A DNA stretch of 5,801 nucleotides from Calditrichota bacterium (GCA_013152765.1 JAADFT010000159.1:1-5801); one strand, 5' to 3'; positions 1 through 5,801 are shown, counted from the first letter of the stretch. Notes: a model not told the origin generated them from the letters alone. A program made the numbers and translations.

Positions 1-402
1 GCCGTGTTCGGTTCCGCTGCGTGGGAATGCTGGTAATTTTCTCTCGGTTGAGTCCGCTCAGGGCAAGTCTACTACGTCAGATTCGCGAAACAAAGGCGAA
101 AGCGGCGCGTGACTTTTCCGCTCGGGGATCAAATCCCTGGGCTACCAAAGGGAACCGCCTGCTAAAGCAGGCTTGTTTCAGGCGAGACTAAGCAACACCT
201 CGCCCCAGAGAAACCACGAGTCCGAAAAGCCAACCACATTTTGACGTAGCAGAACTAACTGCTCCGGGTCAGCCCAGGAAGTCAGGCCGTGGGCGGAAAA
301 GTTACGCTTTTCGGTTGCTTGTTCAGCAGTGCACCCGCTGGACGCCAGGATCCGAGCCGACGACTGAAGCTCCGGCAAAATCGTCTGTGCTAATGGAGAA
401 CG
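1..402. other. Region upstream of tatC without a supportable gene
   Basis: No convincing gene is visible in these 402 bases. Two + strand frames are open from the left edge: one ends at TGA 110-112 (36 codons), the other at TAA 189-191 (62 codons, with an internal ATG at 27). Neither resembles a family I know, and they cannot both be real. One may be the tail of a gene lying to the left. A 5-6 bp hairpin (GGGAT, loop CAA, ATCCC, 125-137) and a stronger hairpin at 157-178 are present. Part of this stretch (about 190-402) must hold the promoter and leader of tatC, but I see no good -35/-10 pair. No TatA-like or TatB-like peptide is encoded here. Confidence 0.5.
157..178 (+). terminator. Candidate rho-independent terminator or REP-like palindrome
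   Basis: A perfect 6 bp stem, GCCTGC (157-162) with GCAGGC (167-172), closes a TAAA loop and is followed directly by TTGTTT (173-178). This is a modest intrinsic terminator for transcription coming from the left. The left arm can also pair with CAGGCG at 179-184, giving an alternative hairpin. The stem-TAAA-stem form also resembles dispersed intergenic palindromes seen in some bacteria, so a REP-like element is the main alternative. Confidence 0.5.
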
Positions 403-1401
403 ATGAGCGCAAAAGAACACGAAACCCCCGACGAAGAGAAGCGCATGCCGTTTCTCGACCACCTTGAGGAATTGAGGTGGCGGCTCATCAAGTCCATCGC
501 CGCTGTGATGGTCATGGCGATGGTCTCCTACATGTTCTCCGAGCAGATCCTCAACATTCTCACTCATCCCTACGCCAAATTCTCGCGTCCCCTCATTTTC
601 CTCGCGCCCACCGAAGGGTTCATGATCCGCATCAAGCTCGCCCTGTTCGGCGGCCTGATTTTCGCGCTCCCGGTGATTTTCTACCAGTTCTGGAAGTTCG
701 TGGCGCCAGGCCTGTACCCGCACGAGAAAAAGTACGTGCCAACGATCATCGTCATCAGCACGTTCAATTTTCTCGTGGGCGCTGCGTTCGCCTACTTCAT
801 CATCGTGCCTTTCGGTTTGCGATTTCTGATCGGCTTTGAGACACCCGATTTGCAGGCCAGCATTCGAATCAAAGACTACCTCAGCTTCATCACCAACCTG
901 ATGCTGGCCTTCGGTGTTGTGTTCGAGCTACCGATCCTAGCGTTTTTCCTGACGCGCATCGGCATCATCACGCCTGAGTTCATGAAGAAGTACCGCCGCT
1001 ACGCGATCGTGATTGTCTTCGTGCTCGCGGCGGTGCTCACGCCGCCGGACGTGTTCAGCCAGATTGCCCTCGCAATTCCGCTTGTTCTGTTGTACGAGAT
1101 CAGCATCTGGGTCTCGAAGGCAGCGAAGAGGAAGCGCGACGAGGCGAAGAGCGCGGAGGAAGAGGAGAGCGTGCGTACGCCACCTCCACCACCTCCGCCG
1201 CCACCGGCTCCATCCGGGGGAGGTCAGCCGCCCGAGGCTCCGAAGGGTACGCCGCCGGAGGCGCCGGCGATGACTCCGGAGATGGAGCCGGACGAAGCGG
1301 AGACCGAAGCCGAAGAGACGGACGACTTTTACCCGGAAGAGTCCGAGACGACGGGACTGGGCGACGACGAAGAAGATGAGGAACTGTACCCGCCTGATTG
1401 A
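403..1401 (+). CDS. tatC: Sec-independent (twin-arginine) protein translocase subunit TatC
   Basis: TatC is the polytopic inner-membrane subunit that, with TatA/TatB, binds twin-arginine signal peptides and exports folded proteins. The protein has 332 residues; E. coli TatC has 258. Visible hallmarks are the cytoplasmic N-terminal HLEELRWRL motif (20-28), where E23 and R25 align with signal-peptide-binding E15 and R17 of E. coli. Others are FVAPGLYPHEKK (99-110, with E108), FGVVFELP (170-177, E175 matching E. coli E170) and LTPPDVFSQ (212-220). Six hydrophobic segments lie near 28-46, 73-96, 112-135, 160-184, 198-213 and 215-236. Residues from about 240 on are an extra cytoplasmic tail: basic at first, then nine consecutive prolines (260-268), then an acidic end (20 D/E in residues 294-332). 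The ATG has GGAG at 395-398, four bases upstream, and an in-frame stop at 391-393 just before it; a start at M15 would lose the RBS. No tatA or tatB is nearby. nadA follows after 92 bases, probably in the same transcript. Confidence 0.97.
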   Translation: MSAKEHETPDEEKRMPFLDHLEELRWRLIKSIAAVMVMAMVSYMFSEQILNILTHPYAKFSRPLIFLAPTEGFMIRIKLALFGGLIFALPVIFYQFWKFVAPGLYPHEKKYVPTIIVISTFNFLVGAAFAYFIIVPFGLRFLIGFETPDLQASIRIKDYLSFITNLMLAFGVVFELPILAFFLTRIGIITPEFMKKYRRYAIVIVFVLAAVLTPPDVFSQIALAIPLVLLYEISIWVSKAAKRKRDEAKSAEEEESVRTPPPPPPPPPAPSGGGQPPEAPKGTPPEAPAMTPEMEPDEAETEAEETDDFYPEESETTGLGDDEEDEELYPPD

Positions 1402-1421
1402 GGTACAAGTCTTCCGCTGCT

Positions 1422-1450
1422 GAAGTCGGGAATCGGCGGAGGCCGACTTC
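1422..1450. repeat. 8-bp perfect inverted repeat between tatC and nadA
   Basis: GAAGTCGG (1422-1429) and CCGACTTC (1443-1450) are perfect inverted copies separated by 13 bases. No T-tract follows, so a rho-independent terminator is unlikely. The arms could form an RNA hairpin in the tatC-nadA intergenic RNA or serve as a dyad operator for nadA. It ends 43 bases before the nadA ATG. I do not recognise it as the site of a known NAD regulator, and chance is possible. Confidence 0.35.
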
Positions 1451-1493
1451 CTGGCGCGGTCGAAAAGAACCTGGACCAAGCAGGTGAGGGAAC

Positions 1494-2561
1494 ATGGCAA
1501 CGATTCCGGATGCGTACCTTTCCCTCAGCGACGACGAGGCTCGCGAGCGCATCCTCAAAGCCAAAGAGAAGCTGGGTAAACAGCTTCTGATCCTGGGCCA
1601 CCACTACCAGCGCCCGGAGGTGGTGGCCATCGCTGACCGGCGCGGCGACTCCTTCGGTCTTTCGCGCGAGGCGGCTGCCTCCGACGCCCGTTTCATCGTG
1701 TTCTGCGGCGTCCACTTCATGGCCGAAAGTGCCGACATCCTGACCTCTGAGAAGCAGATCGTCATCCACCCGAACCTGAACGCCGGCTGCCCGCTGGCCG
1801 ATTTTGCACCGCTCGACCAGGTGGAACCAATGTGGGAGCGCCTCGTGGACGTGCTTGGCCCCGGGCGCGTCACGCCGGTGACCTACGTGAACTCGTACGC
1901 GGAACTGAAAGCGTTCTGCGGTCGGAACGGCGGGGCTGCCTGCACTTCGTCCAATGCCCACAAGGCTTTTCAGTGGGCGCTGGAGCGTACAGAGAAGCTT
2001 TTCTTCTTCCCGGACGAGAATCTGGGCCGCAACACGGTGAAGCGCCTGGGACGGCAGGGCCTGAAGGTTGCCGTCTGGGATCCGGCGCTGCCCGATGGCG
2101 GTCTCACGGTTTCGCAGATGCTGGAGACGGACGTCTTCCTGTGGAAAGGGCACTGTCACGTGCACACCTGGTTCCGGCCCGAACACGTGCGCAAGGTTCG
2201 CGAGCTCGATCCCCAAGCCATCGTGATCGTTCACCCCGAGTGCCACGAGGAGGTGGTGGACCTTGCCGACCACGCTGGCTCTACGGAGTTCATTCTGAAG
2301 TTCGTTCGGTCGGCTCCCGCTGGCGCGCACATCGCAATTGGGACCGAAGTGAACATGGTGAAACGCCTGGCAATGGAGTTTCCGGACAAGCGCATCTACC
2401 CGCTGGCGCGCTCGCTTTGCCCGAACATGTTCAAGATTTCCCTGCAGAGCGTGGCCTGGGTGCTGGAAAACCTGGGCGAGGTGAACGTGGTGAAGGTGCC
2501 CGAGCCCGTGCGCAGCCAGGCGCGCGTGGCTCTCGACAGAATGCTACAACTGGCAGCGTGA
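1494..2561 (+). CDS. nadA: Quinolinate synthase NadA
   Basis: NadA condenses iminoaspartate with dihydroxyacetone phosphate to quinolinate, the second step of de novo NAD synthesis from aspartate, in the cytosol. The 355-residue protein is of the longer Bacillus-like type, marked by FCGRNGGAACTSSN (141-154) and FFPDENLGRN (171-180). Other family signatures are GHHYQRPE (35-42), CGVHFMAE (71-78), YVNS (131-134) and HPECHEE (247-253). The three cysteines expected to hold the [4Fe-4S] cluster are C99 (LNAGCPLAD), C221 (KGHCHVH) and C309 (SLCPNM); their spacing of 122 and 88 is close to what I recall for B. subtilis (C110, C230, C320). Only one cysteine lies in the C-terminal motif, so the extra disulfide-forming cysteines described there in some homologues are absent. 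The start is supported by AGGTGAGGG at 1482-1490. nadB and nadC, the partner genes, are not in the window. The gene lies 92 bases after tatC and is closed by a terminator at 2621. Confidence 0.98.
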   Translation: MATIPDAYLSLSDDEARERILKAKEKLGKQLLILGHHYQRPEVVAIADRRGDSFGLSREAAASDARFIVFCGVHFMAESADILTSEKQIVIHPNLNAGCPLADFAPLDQVEPMWERLVDVLGPGRVTPVTYVNSYAELKAFCGRNGGAACTSSNAHKAFQWALERTEKLFFFPDENLGRNTVKRLGRQGLKVAVWDPALPDGGLTVSQMLETDVFLWKGHCHVHTWFRPEHVRKVRELDPQAIVIVHPECHEEVVDLADHAGSTEFILKFVRSAPAGAHIAIGTEVNMVKRLAMEFPDKRIYPLARSLCPNMFKISLQSVAWVLENLGEVNVVKVPEPVRSQARVALDRMLQLAA

Positions 2562-2620
2562 GCTCGAAGGAGGCTCGATTTCGTTCGAATTAAGCGATTC
2601 CTCGACGGTCTGGTTCTTCT

Positions 2621-2647
2621 GCCCGGCGATTTGCGCCGGGCTTTGTT
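2621..2647 (+). terminator. Rho-independent terminator after nadA
   Basis: A perfect 8 bp GC-rich stem, GCCCGGCG (2621-2628) with CGCCGGGC (2634-2641), closes an ATTTG loop and is followed by TTTGTT. It lies 59 bases past the nadA stop and 70 bases before the dcd start. It therefore separates a tatC-nadA unit from a dcd-PHP unit, and a promoter for dcd is expected between 2648 and about 2700. I see only weak candidate boxes there. The T-tract is short and broken by one G, so some read-through is possible. Confidence 0.85.
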
Positions 2648-2717
2648 GAATTGGGGTACACGGGAGTGCTGGTACTGAAACAGAAGCAAGAGCAAGCTGT
2701 AACGATGGAGGAGACAC

Positions 2718-3272
2718 ATGGCGATTAAGCCGGACCACTGGATCCGCAAAATGGCGCTCGAACACGGGATGATTGAGCCGTTCGTCGAGAGTCAGGTACG
2801 CGAGGGTGTACTTTCCTACGGACTTTCGTCCTACGGCTACGATGTGCGGATCGCCAACGAGTTCAAAATCTTCACCAACATCAACAACACCATCGTCGAT
2901 CCGAAGAATTTCGACCCGCGCAGCCTGGTGGATTTCGAAGGCGACGTGTGCATCATCCCGCCCAACTCGTTTGCGCTGGGACGGACGGTGGAGTACTTCC
3001 GCATCCCACGGAATGTGATGACCATTTGCGTGGGCAAATCGACGTACGCGCGCTGCGGGATCATCACCAACGTGACGCCGCTGGAGCCGGGCTGGGAAGG
3101 CTACGTAACCCTCGAAATTTCCAACACCACACCACTTCCCGCCAAGATTTACGCCTACGAGGGCATCGCCCAGATTCTGTTCTTCGAAAGCGACGAGGAG
3201 TGCGAGCGTTCTTACGCCGACAAGACCGGGAAGTACCAGGCGCAGCGAGGCGTGACACTGCCGAAAGTCTGA
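2718..3272 (+). CDS. dcd: dCTP deaminase
   Basis: This enzyme deaminates dCTP to dUTP, which dUTPase and thymidylate synthase turn into dTMP; some members of the family also hydrolyse dUTP to dUMP. The 184-residue length is normal for the family. Visible features are the N-terminal IEPF segment (19-22), SYGLSSYGYDVR (33-44), and the nucleotide-binding GKSTYAR motif (106-112) with S108 and R112 matching E. coli S111 and R115. Further on are LEPGWEGYVTLEISN (122-136), where E133 aligns with the catalytic glutamate E138 of E. coli, and the C-terminal triphosphate-covering segment KYQAQRGV (172-179). The pattern ITNVTPLEPGW differs from the enterobacterial enzymes and is typical of a separate bacterial subgroup. 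Whether it is monofunctional or bifunctional (with dUTPase activity) cannot be decided by eye. The start is set by GGAGGAG at 2707-2713, four bases before the ATG. The PHP gene follows after 32 bases, very likely in one operon. Confidence 0.96.
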   Translation: MAIKPDHWIRKMALEHGMIEPFVESQVREGVLSYGLSSYGYDVRIANEFKIFTNINNTIVDPKNFDPRSLVDFEGDVCIIPPNSFALGRTVEYFRIPRNVMTICVGKSTYARCGIITNVTPLEPGWEGYVTLEISNTTPLPAKIYAYEGIAQILFFESDEECERSYADKTGKYQAQRGVTLPKV

Positions 3273-3288
3273 ACTGCACGGAGCAGCA

Positions 3289-3295
3289 AGAGGGG
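3289..3295 (+). promoter_or_regulatory. Ribosome binding site that fixes a TTG start
   Basis: AGAGGGG lies nine bases before TTG 3305-3307, in the 32-base gap after the dcd stop. No ATG or GTG start lies in frame between the dcd stop and the conserved DLHLHS motif. This site together with the position of the motif (residue 7) makes TTG the best start for the PHP gene. Confidence 0.75.
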
Positions 3296-3304
3296 CTGAC
3301 ACAC

Positions 3305-4162
3305 TTGACCGGAAAGAAAGTTGATCTGCACCTTCACTCGAATCATTCCGACGGCATCTGGTCGCCAGCCGAGGTGGTTACGAAAGCCGCCGAGGCTGAA
3401 CTTGCGGCCATCGCTCTTACGGATCACGACACGGTCTCCGGTGTCGCGGAAGCTCTGGCGGAGGGAGGGCGCGCTGGCATCGACGTTGTACCGGGGATCG
3501 AGATCAGTTGCCTCGGCGACGGCTACGAGGTGCACCTGCTCGGGCTGTTCGTCGACCACACCAACCCGGGGCTTCTCGACTACACGCGCTGGTACCACGA
3601 GGAACGCCGAAACCGGGCCCGGCGAATCCTGGAGCGCTTAGCCGAGCTTGGAATGCCTCTGGACCAGGATGCGTTGTTCGCCGAAGTTGGCGACGGTTCC
3701 CTTGGTCGTCCCCACATTGCGGAGTTTCTCGTCAGGCAGGGATACGTGAATTCCTTCGAAGAGGCCTTCGATCTTTACCTCGGCGACGGCAAACCGGCCT
3801 ACGTGCCCAAGCGCAAGTTGCATCCGCGCGAGGCGATCGAGCTGGTGCACGGCGCCGGTGGCCTTGCGATTGCGGCCCACCCCGGCATGGACCTGACGGA
3901 CGAGGACCTGCTGGATCTGGTAAGCCTGGGGCTCGACGGAGTGGAGACGATTCACCCCAAGCACACGCCGGAGCAGGTGGCACACTACGAAGAGTTCGCG
4001 CGCAAGCACGGGCTGCTGGTTAGCGGCGGGTCGGACTGTCACGGCCGGGGAGACGAGATCCTGCTGGGCACACTGGACGTTCCCTACCGGGTGTACGTTG
4101 AGCTCAGAGAAGCGCACGCGCGCCTTCGGGCTGGTGTGGAGACGCTGTCGCGCAGCCGCTGA
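3305..4162 (+). CDS. PHP-domain metal-dependent phosphoesterase (YciV/RNase AM-like)
   Basis: The 285-residue protein belongs to the polymerase and histidinol phosphatase (PHP) superfamily, close in length and motif order to E. coli YciV (RnaAM). Characterised relatives trim RNA 5' ends or remove phosphate from nucleoside 3',5'-bisphosphates. Likely ligands of the metal site are H9 and H11 (DLHLHS), D16 (SDG), H41 (TDHDT), E66 (PGIEIS), H77 (EVHLLG), H137 (GRPHIAEFLV), H192 (AAHPG), and D244 and H246 (GSDCHG). All expected positions appear filled, so it should be active. The FEEAFDLYL and KPAYVPK segments (151-169) form the insert typical of this subfamily. It starts with TTG, chosen from the RBS at 3289-3295; the open frame extends further upstream across dcd, but that part reads as shadow sequence. 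It is predicted to be cytosolic, with no signal peptide. The substrate is unknown; linkage to dcd suggests nucleotide metabolism, which is only inference. Confidence 0.93.
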   Translation: MTGKKVDLHLHSNHSDGIWSPAEVVTKAAEAELAAIALTDHDTVSGVAEALAEGGRAGIDVVPGIEISCLGDGYEVHLLGLFVDHTNPGLLDYTRWYHEERRNRARRILERLAELGMPLDQDALFAEVGDGSLGRPHIAEFLVRQGYVNSFEEAFDLYLGDGKPAYVPKRKLHPREAIELVHGAGGLAIAAHPGMDLTDEDLLDLVSLGLDGVETIHPKHTPEQVAHYEEFARKHGLLVSGGSDCHGRGDEILLGTLDVPYRVYVELREAHARLRAGVETLSRSR

Positions 4163-4390
4163 GACGCCTGCGCGCCGGTCGTTGTCGTGACTTCGAGGAA
4201 TTTCCTCTGACTTTGCTGGCAACCTGTTGAGCTTGCCCCGGATGCCGGCCGCTTTCTTGCGCTGGACAGGACGGGAGAATCACGGGAGAGCAGGGTTGCT
4301 GTTGTGGTTCGCTGTCACCGGATGAGGGTACCGCGGAGCAGAAGGACAACACGGCAGACCACGGACTGACATCACACGGAGACGCATTCG
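4163..4390. other. Gap between the PHP gene and the RACo-like gene
   Basis: These 228 bases hold no gene I can support. A short palindrome, GAGGA (4195-4199) with TCCTC (4203-4207), is followed by TGACTTTG and could be a weak terminator for the dcd-PHP unit. An 8 bp direct repeat lies at 4271-4289. I looked for a cobalamin riboswitch because of the downstream corrinoid activator and did not find its conserved box. No clear -35/-10 promoter is visible, and a sigma-54-like TGGCA element near 4219 has the wrong spacing. The right end carries the ribosome binding site (GGAG, 4378-4381) of the next gene. Confidence 0.5.
4271..4289 (+). repeat. 8-bp direct repeat, 11-bp period
   Basis: ACGGGAGA occurs at 4271-4278 and again at 4282-4289, so the copies start 11 bases apart, about one helical turn. 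Such spacing suits tandem binding of a regulator on one face of the DNA, about 100 bases ahead of the RACo-like gene. The copies are short and purine-rich, so coincidence is a real possibility. Confidence 0.2.
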
Positions 4391-5801
4391 ATGCCCGAAA
4401 CCCGATCCCGACAGCGTTTCGTCGTTCGCTTTGACCCGTCCGGCCTGCGCTGTTCCTGTCCCGAGGGCATGACGGTTCTGGGAGCAGCGCAGAAGGCAGG
4501 AGTGACCATCCCGTCCGTTTGTGGGGGTGCTGGCCTGTGCGGGAAGTGCAAGGTGAAGGTGACGCAAGGCGTCACGCCGGTCACGGACGTGGAGCGCGAG
4601 TGGCTGACTCCGCGCGAAATCCGCGAAGGCATTCGTTTGGCGTGCCAGGCCAGGATCGTCGGCGAGGCCGTAATCCAGATTGTCGCCGAGGCCGAAGAAG
4701 GTCAGGTGCTGGAGACTGGAATCCACCGGCAGGTGTACGTCCGCCCCACGGTGCGCAAGCGCTACCTGGAGCTACGGAAACCGACGCTGGAGGGGAATCC
4801 TTTCGACTGGGAGGATCTGTGCGCTCAGGTGGGTGAGTGCAAAGACCCGCGCCCCTACGAGGTGGACATCTGGGCGGAGCTGCCGTCCAGGTTGCGAAAG
4901 TGGGACTTCCGCGGCACCGCCGTCATCCTGAATGGACGGCTTCTGGACTTCGAACGCGGCAACACGCGCTCGCGTCTGTTCGGCATTGCCGTGGATCTCG
5001 GGACCACCACGGTCGTCGGCAAGCTGATCGATCTGGTGGACGGTTCCGTGCAGGCAGTGGCCTCGGCGGCAAATCCGCAGCGGATCTACGGCGAGGACGT
5101 GGTCTCGCGGATTCAGCACGCCAGCAAGGGCAAACAGGAACGCAGGGAGCTGCAGCGCGCCGCAGTTCAGGCCATCAACGGCATCGTCGACCGACTGCTG
5201 GACGAAGCCCGTGTACAGCGCCGCTTTGTGTACGAGCTGGTCGTCGACGGGAACACCGTGATGAACCACCTGCTGATCGGCGCTGATCCGACCTACATGG
5301 CTGAGTACCCCTACGTGCCCGTGTTCCGCGGGCCCATCGACCACGCCGCTCGCCAGCTTGGAATCAGGATTCACCGGAGAGGCCGCGTGCACGTGCTGCC
5401 AGCAATTGGTCGCTTTGTCGGCGGCGACACAACCGGTGTGTTGCTGGCCACGGACCTGTGCCAGCGCGACACCCTGCACCTGGCCGTGGACATTGGCACG
5501 AACGGCGAAATGGTTCTCGGCCACAAAGGCTGGGCTGTGGCCTGCTCCACGGCGGCCGGACCCGCTTTTGAAGGGGCAAACATCCGGCACGGCATGCGCG
5601 CGGAGAAGGGCGCCATCGACAGCGTGTGGGTGGAGGACGGACGCCTGTTCACGCACGTGATCGGCGAAGTGGAGGCGCGCGGCATTTGCGGCTCTGCGGT
5701 GATCGACATCGTGGCCGAGCTGCTGCGCGTTGGCATCCTTCAGGAGACCGGCCGCATGTTGCCCCCTGACGAGTTACCCGGCGGTGTGCCGGACGAGCTC
5801 C
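4391..5801 (+). CDS. RACo-like reductive activator of corrinoid proteins: 2Fe-2S ferredoxin plus ASKHA ATPase (3' end cut off)
   Basis: Only the first 470 residues lie in the window; full family members have roughly 600 or more. The N-terminal domain (about 10-98) is a ferredoxin with C44, C50, C53 and C85, the C-x5-C-x2-C ... C pattern of a [2Fe-2S] cluster. A linker and middle region (about 100-195) is followed by the ATP-binding ASKHA (DUF4445) domain, with GIAVDLGTTTVVG (198-210), LVVDGNTVMNH (283-293), GGDTTGV (344-350), LAVDIGTNGEM (364-374), STAAGPAFEG (386-395) and GICGSAVID (431-439). Characterised RACo proteins use ATP to drive uphill reduction of inactive Co(II) corrinoid proteins back to Co(I). 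These serve the corrinoid iron-sulfur protein of the acetyl-CoA pathway or methyltransferase systems. The ATG is the first after an in-frame stop at 4367-4369 and has GGAG at 4378-4381, nine bases upstream. No corrinoid protein or methyltransferase gene is visible, so its partner is unknown. The N-terminal cluster distinguishes it from RamA-type activators, which carry C-terminal 4Fe-4S clusters. Confidence 0.93.
   Translation, partial: MPETRSRQRFVVRFDPSGLRCSCPEGMTVLGAAQKAGVTIPSVCGGAGLCGKCKVKVTQGVTPVTDVEREWLTPREIREGIRLACQARIVGEAVIQIVAEAEEGQVLETGIHRQVYVRPTVRKRYLELRKPTLEGNPFDWEDLCAQVGECKDPRPYEVDIWAELPSRLRKWDFRGTAVILNGRLLDFERGNTRSRLFGIAVDLGTTTVVGKLIDLVDGSVQAVASAANPQRIYGEDVVSRIQHASKGKQERRELQRAAVQAINGIVDRLLDEARVQRRFVYELVVDGNTVMNHLLIGADPTYMAEYPYVPVFRGPIDHAARQLGIRIHRRGRVHVLPAIGRFVGGDTTGVLLATDLCQRDTLHLAVDIGTNGEMVLGHKGWAVACSTAAGPAFEGANIRHGMRAEKGAIDSVWVEDGRLFTHVIGEVEARGICGSAVIDIVAELLRVGILQETGRMLPPDELPGGVPDEL

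Noticed and set aside
121..150. Possible tRNA 3' end: a T-arm-like GGGGATCAAATCCC followed by a CTACCA ending
   Set aside because: The loop lacks the usual TTC start, and no matching 5' acceptor arm, D-arm or anticodon arm is found in the preceding 80 bases.
178..723. Open minus-strand frame of 181 codons across the upstream region and tatC
   Set aside because: It starts inside tatC and reads as antisense of its conserved motifs; the part beyond tatC has no start, RBS or recognisable domain.
1329..2330. Minus-strand open frame of 333 codons opposite nadA
   Set aside because: It is the antisense shadow of a clearly conserved gene in GC-rich DNA; the translation has no recognisable family motif.
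2948..3304. Upstream extension of the PHP frame across the 3' half of dcd, which would give a 404-residue fusion
   Set aside because: The extra part overlaps conserved dcd codons in another frame and has a biased, domain-free composition, while the PHP domain begins right after a good RBS and TTG.
4195..4214. Terminator after the PHP gene (GAGGA-ATT-TCCTC then TGACTTTG)
   Set aside because: The stem has only five pairs, the loop is three bases and the T-tract is poor, so it is mentioned only within the gap description.
4218..4236. Sigma-54-like promoter TGGCA...GAGC ahead of the RACo-like gene
   Set aside because: The GG and GC elements are 11 bases apart instead of the strict 10, and the TTGC box is not matched.
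4104..4352. Minus-strand 82-codon frame in the gap before the RACo-like gene
   Set aside because: It has a GTG start with no RBS, no known motif, and its end overlaps the PHP gene.
4163..4390. Cobalamin riboswitch ahead of a corrinoid-related gene
   Set aside because: The conserved B12-box core was not found and no large multi-stem fold is apparent by eye; a covariance-model search would settle it.

Overview
The window carries five protein-coding genes, all on the + strand. They are closely packed in GC-rich DNA and look like ordinary bacterial chromosome. In order they are: tatC (twin-arginine translocase), nadA (quinolinate synthase), dcd (dCTP deaminase), a PHP-family metal-dependent phosphoesterase, and the first 470 codons of a RACo-like gene. 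The last is an iron-sulfur ATPase of the type that reductively activates corrinoid proteins, and it runs off the right edge. I see no mobile element, CRISPR array, tRNA, rRNA or phage gene.

Layout: positions 1-402 hold no gene I can defend, only a hairpin followed by a T-rich tract near 157-178 that may end transcription coming from the left. tatC and nadA follow with a 92-base gap and are probably cotranscribed. A strong rho-independent terminator (2621-2647) closes that unit. dcd and the PHP gene form the next unit, 32 bases apart, the second starting at TTG. A 228-base gap without a clear promoter precedes the RACo-like gene, whose start is set by a GGAG ribosome binding site at 4378-4381.

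Function: the genes do not form one pathway. TatC exports folded, often cofactor-bearing proteins. NadA makes quinolinate for de novo NAD synthesis with an oxygen-sensitive [4Fe-4S] cluster. Dcd makes dUTP for thymidylate synthesis, and its PHP neighbour probably hydrolyses nucleotide phosphate esters or short RNA, so this pair fits nucleotide metabolism. The RACo-like protein implies corrinoid-dependent methyl transfer elsewhere in the genome.

Organism: NadA is of the longer Bacillus-like type, TatC has a proline-rich acidic tail, and a corrinoid activator is present. Together these would fit an Acidobacteriota-like or other deep-branching, perhaps anaerobic, Gram-negative lineage. This is a weak inference. 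I do not see an undescribed multi-gene system here. The most unusual items are the long TatC tail with nine consecutive prolines and the corrinoid activator without its partner genes.
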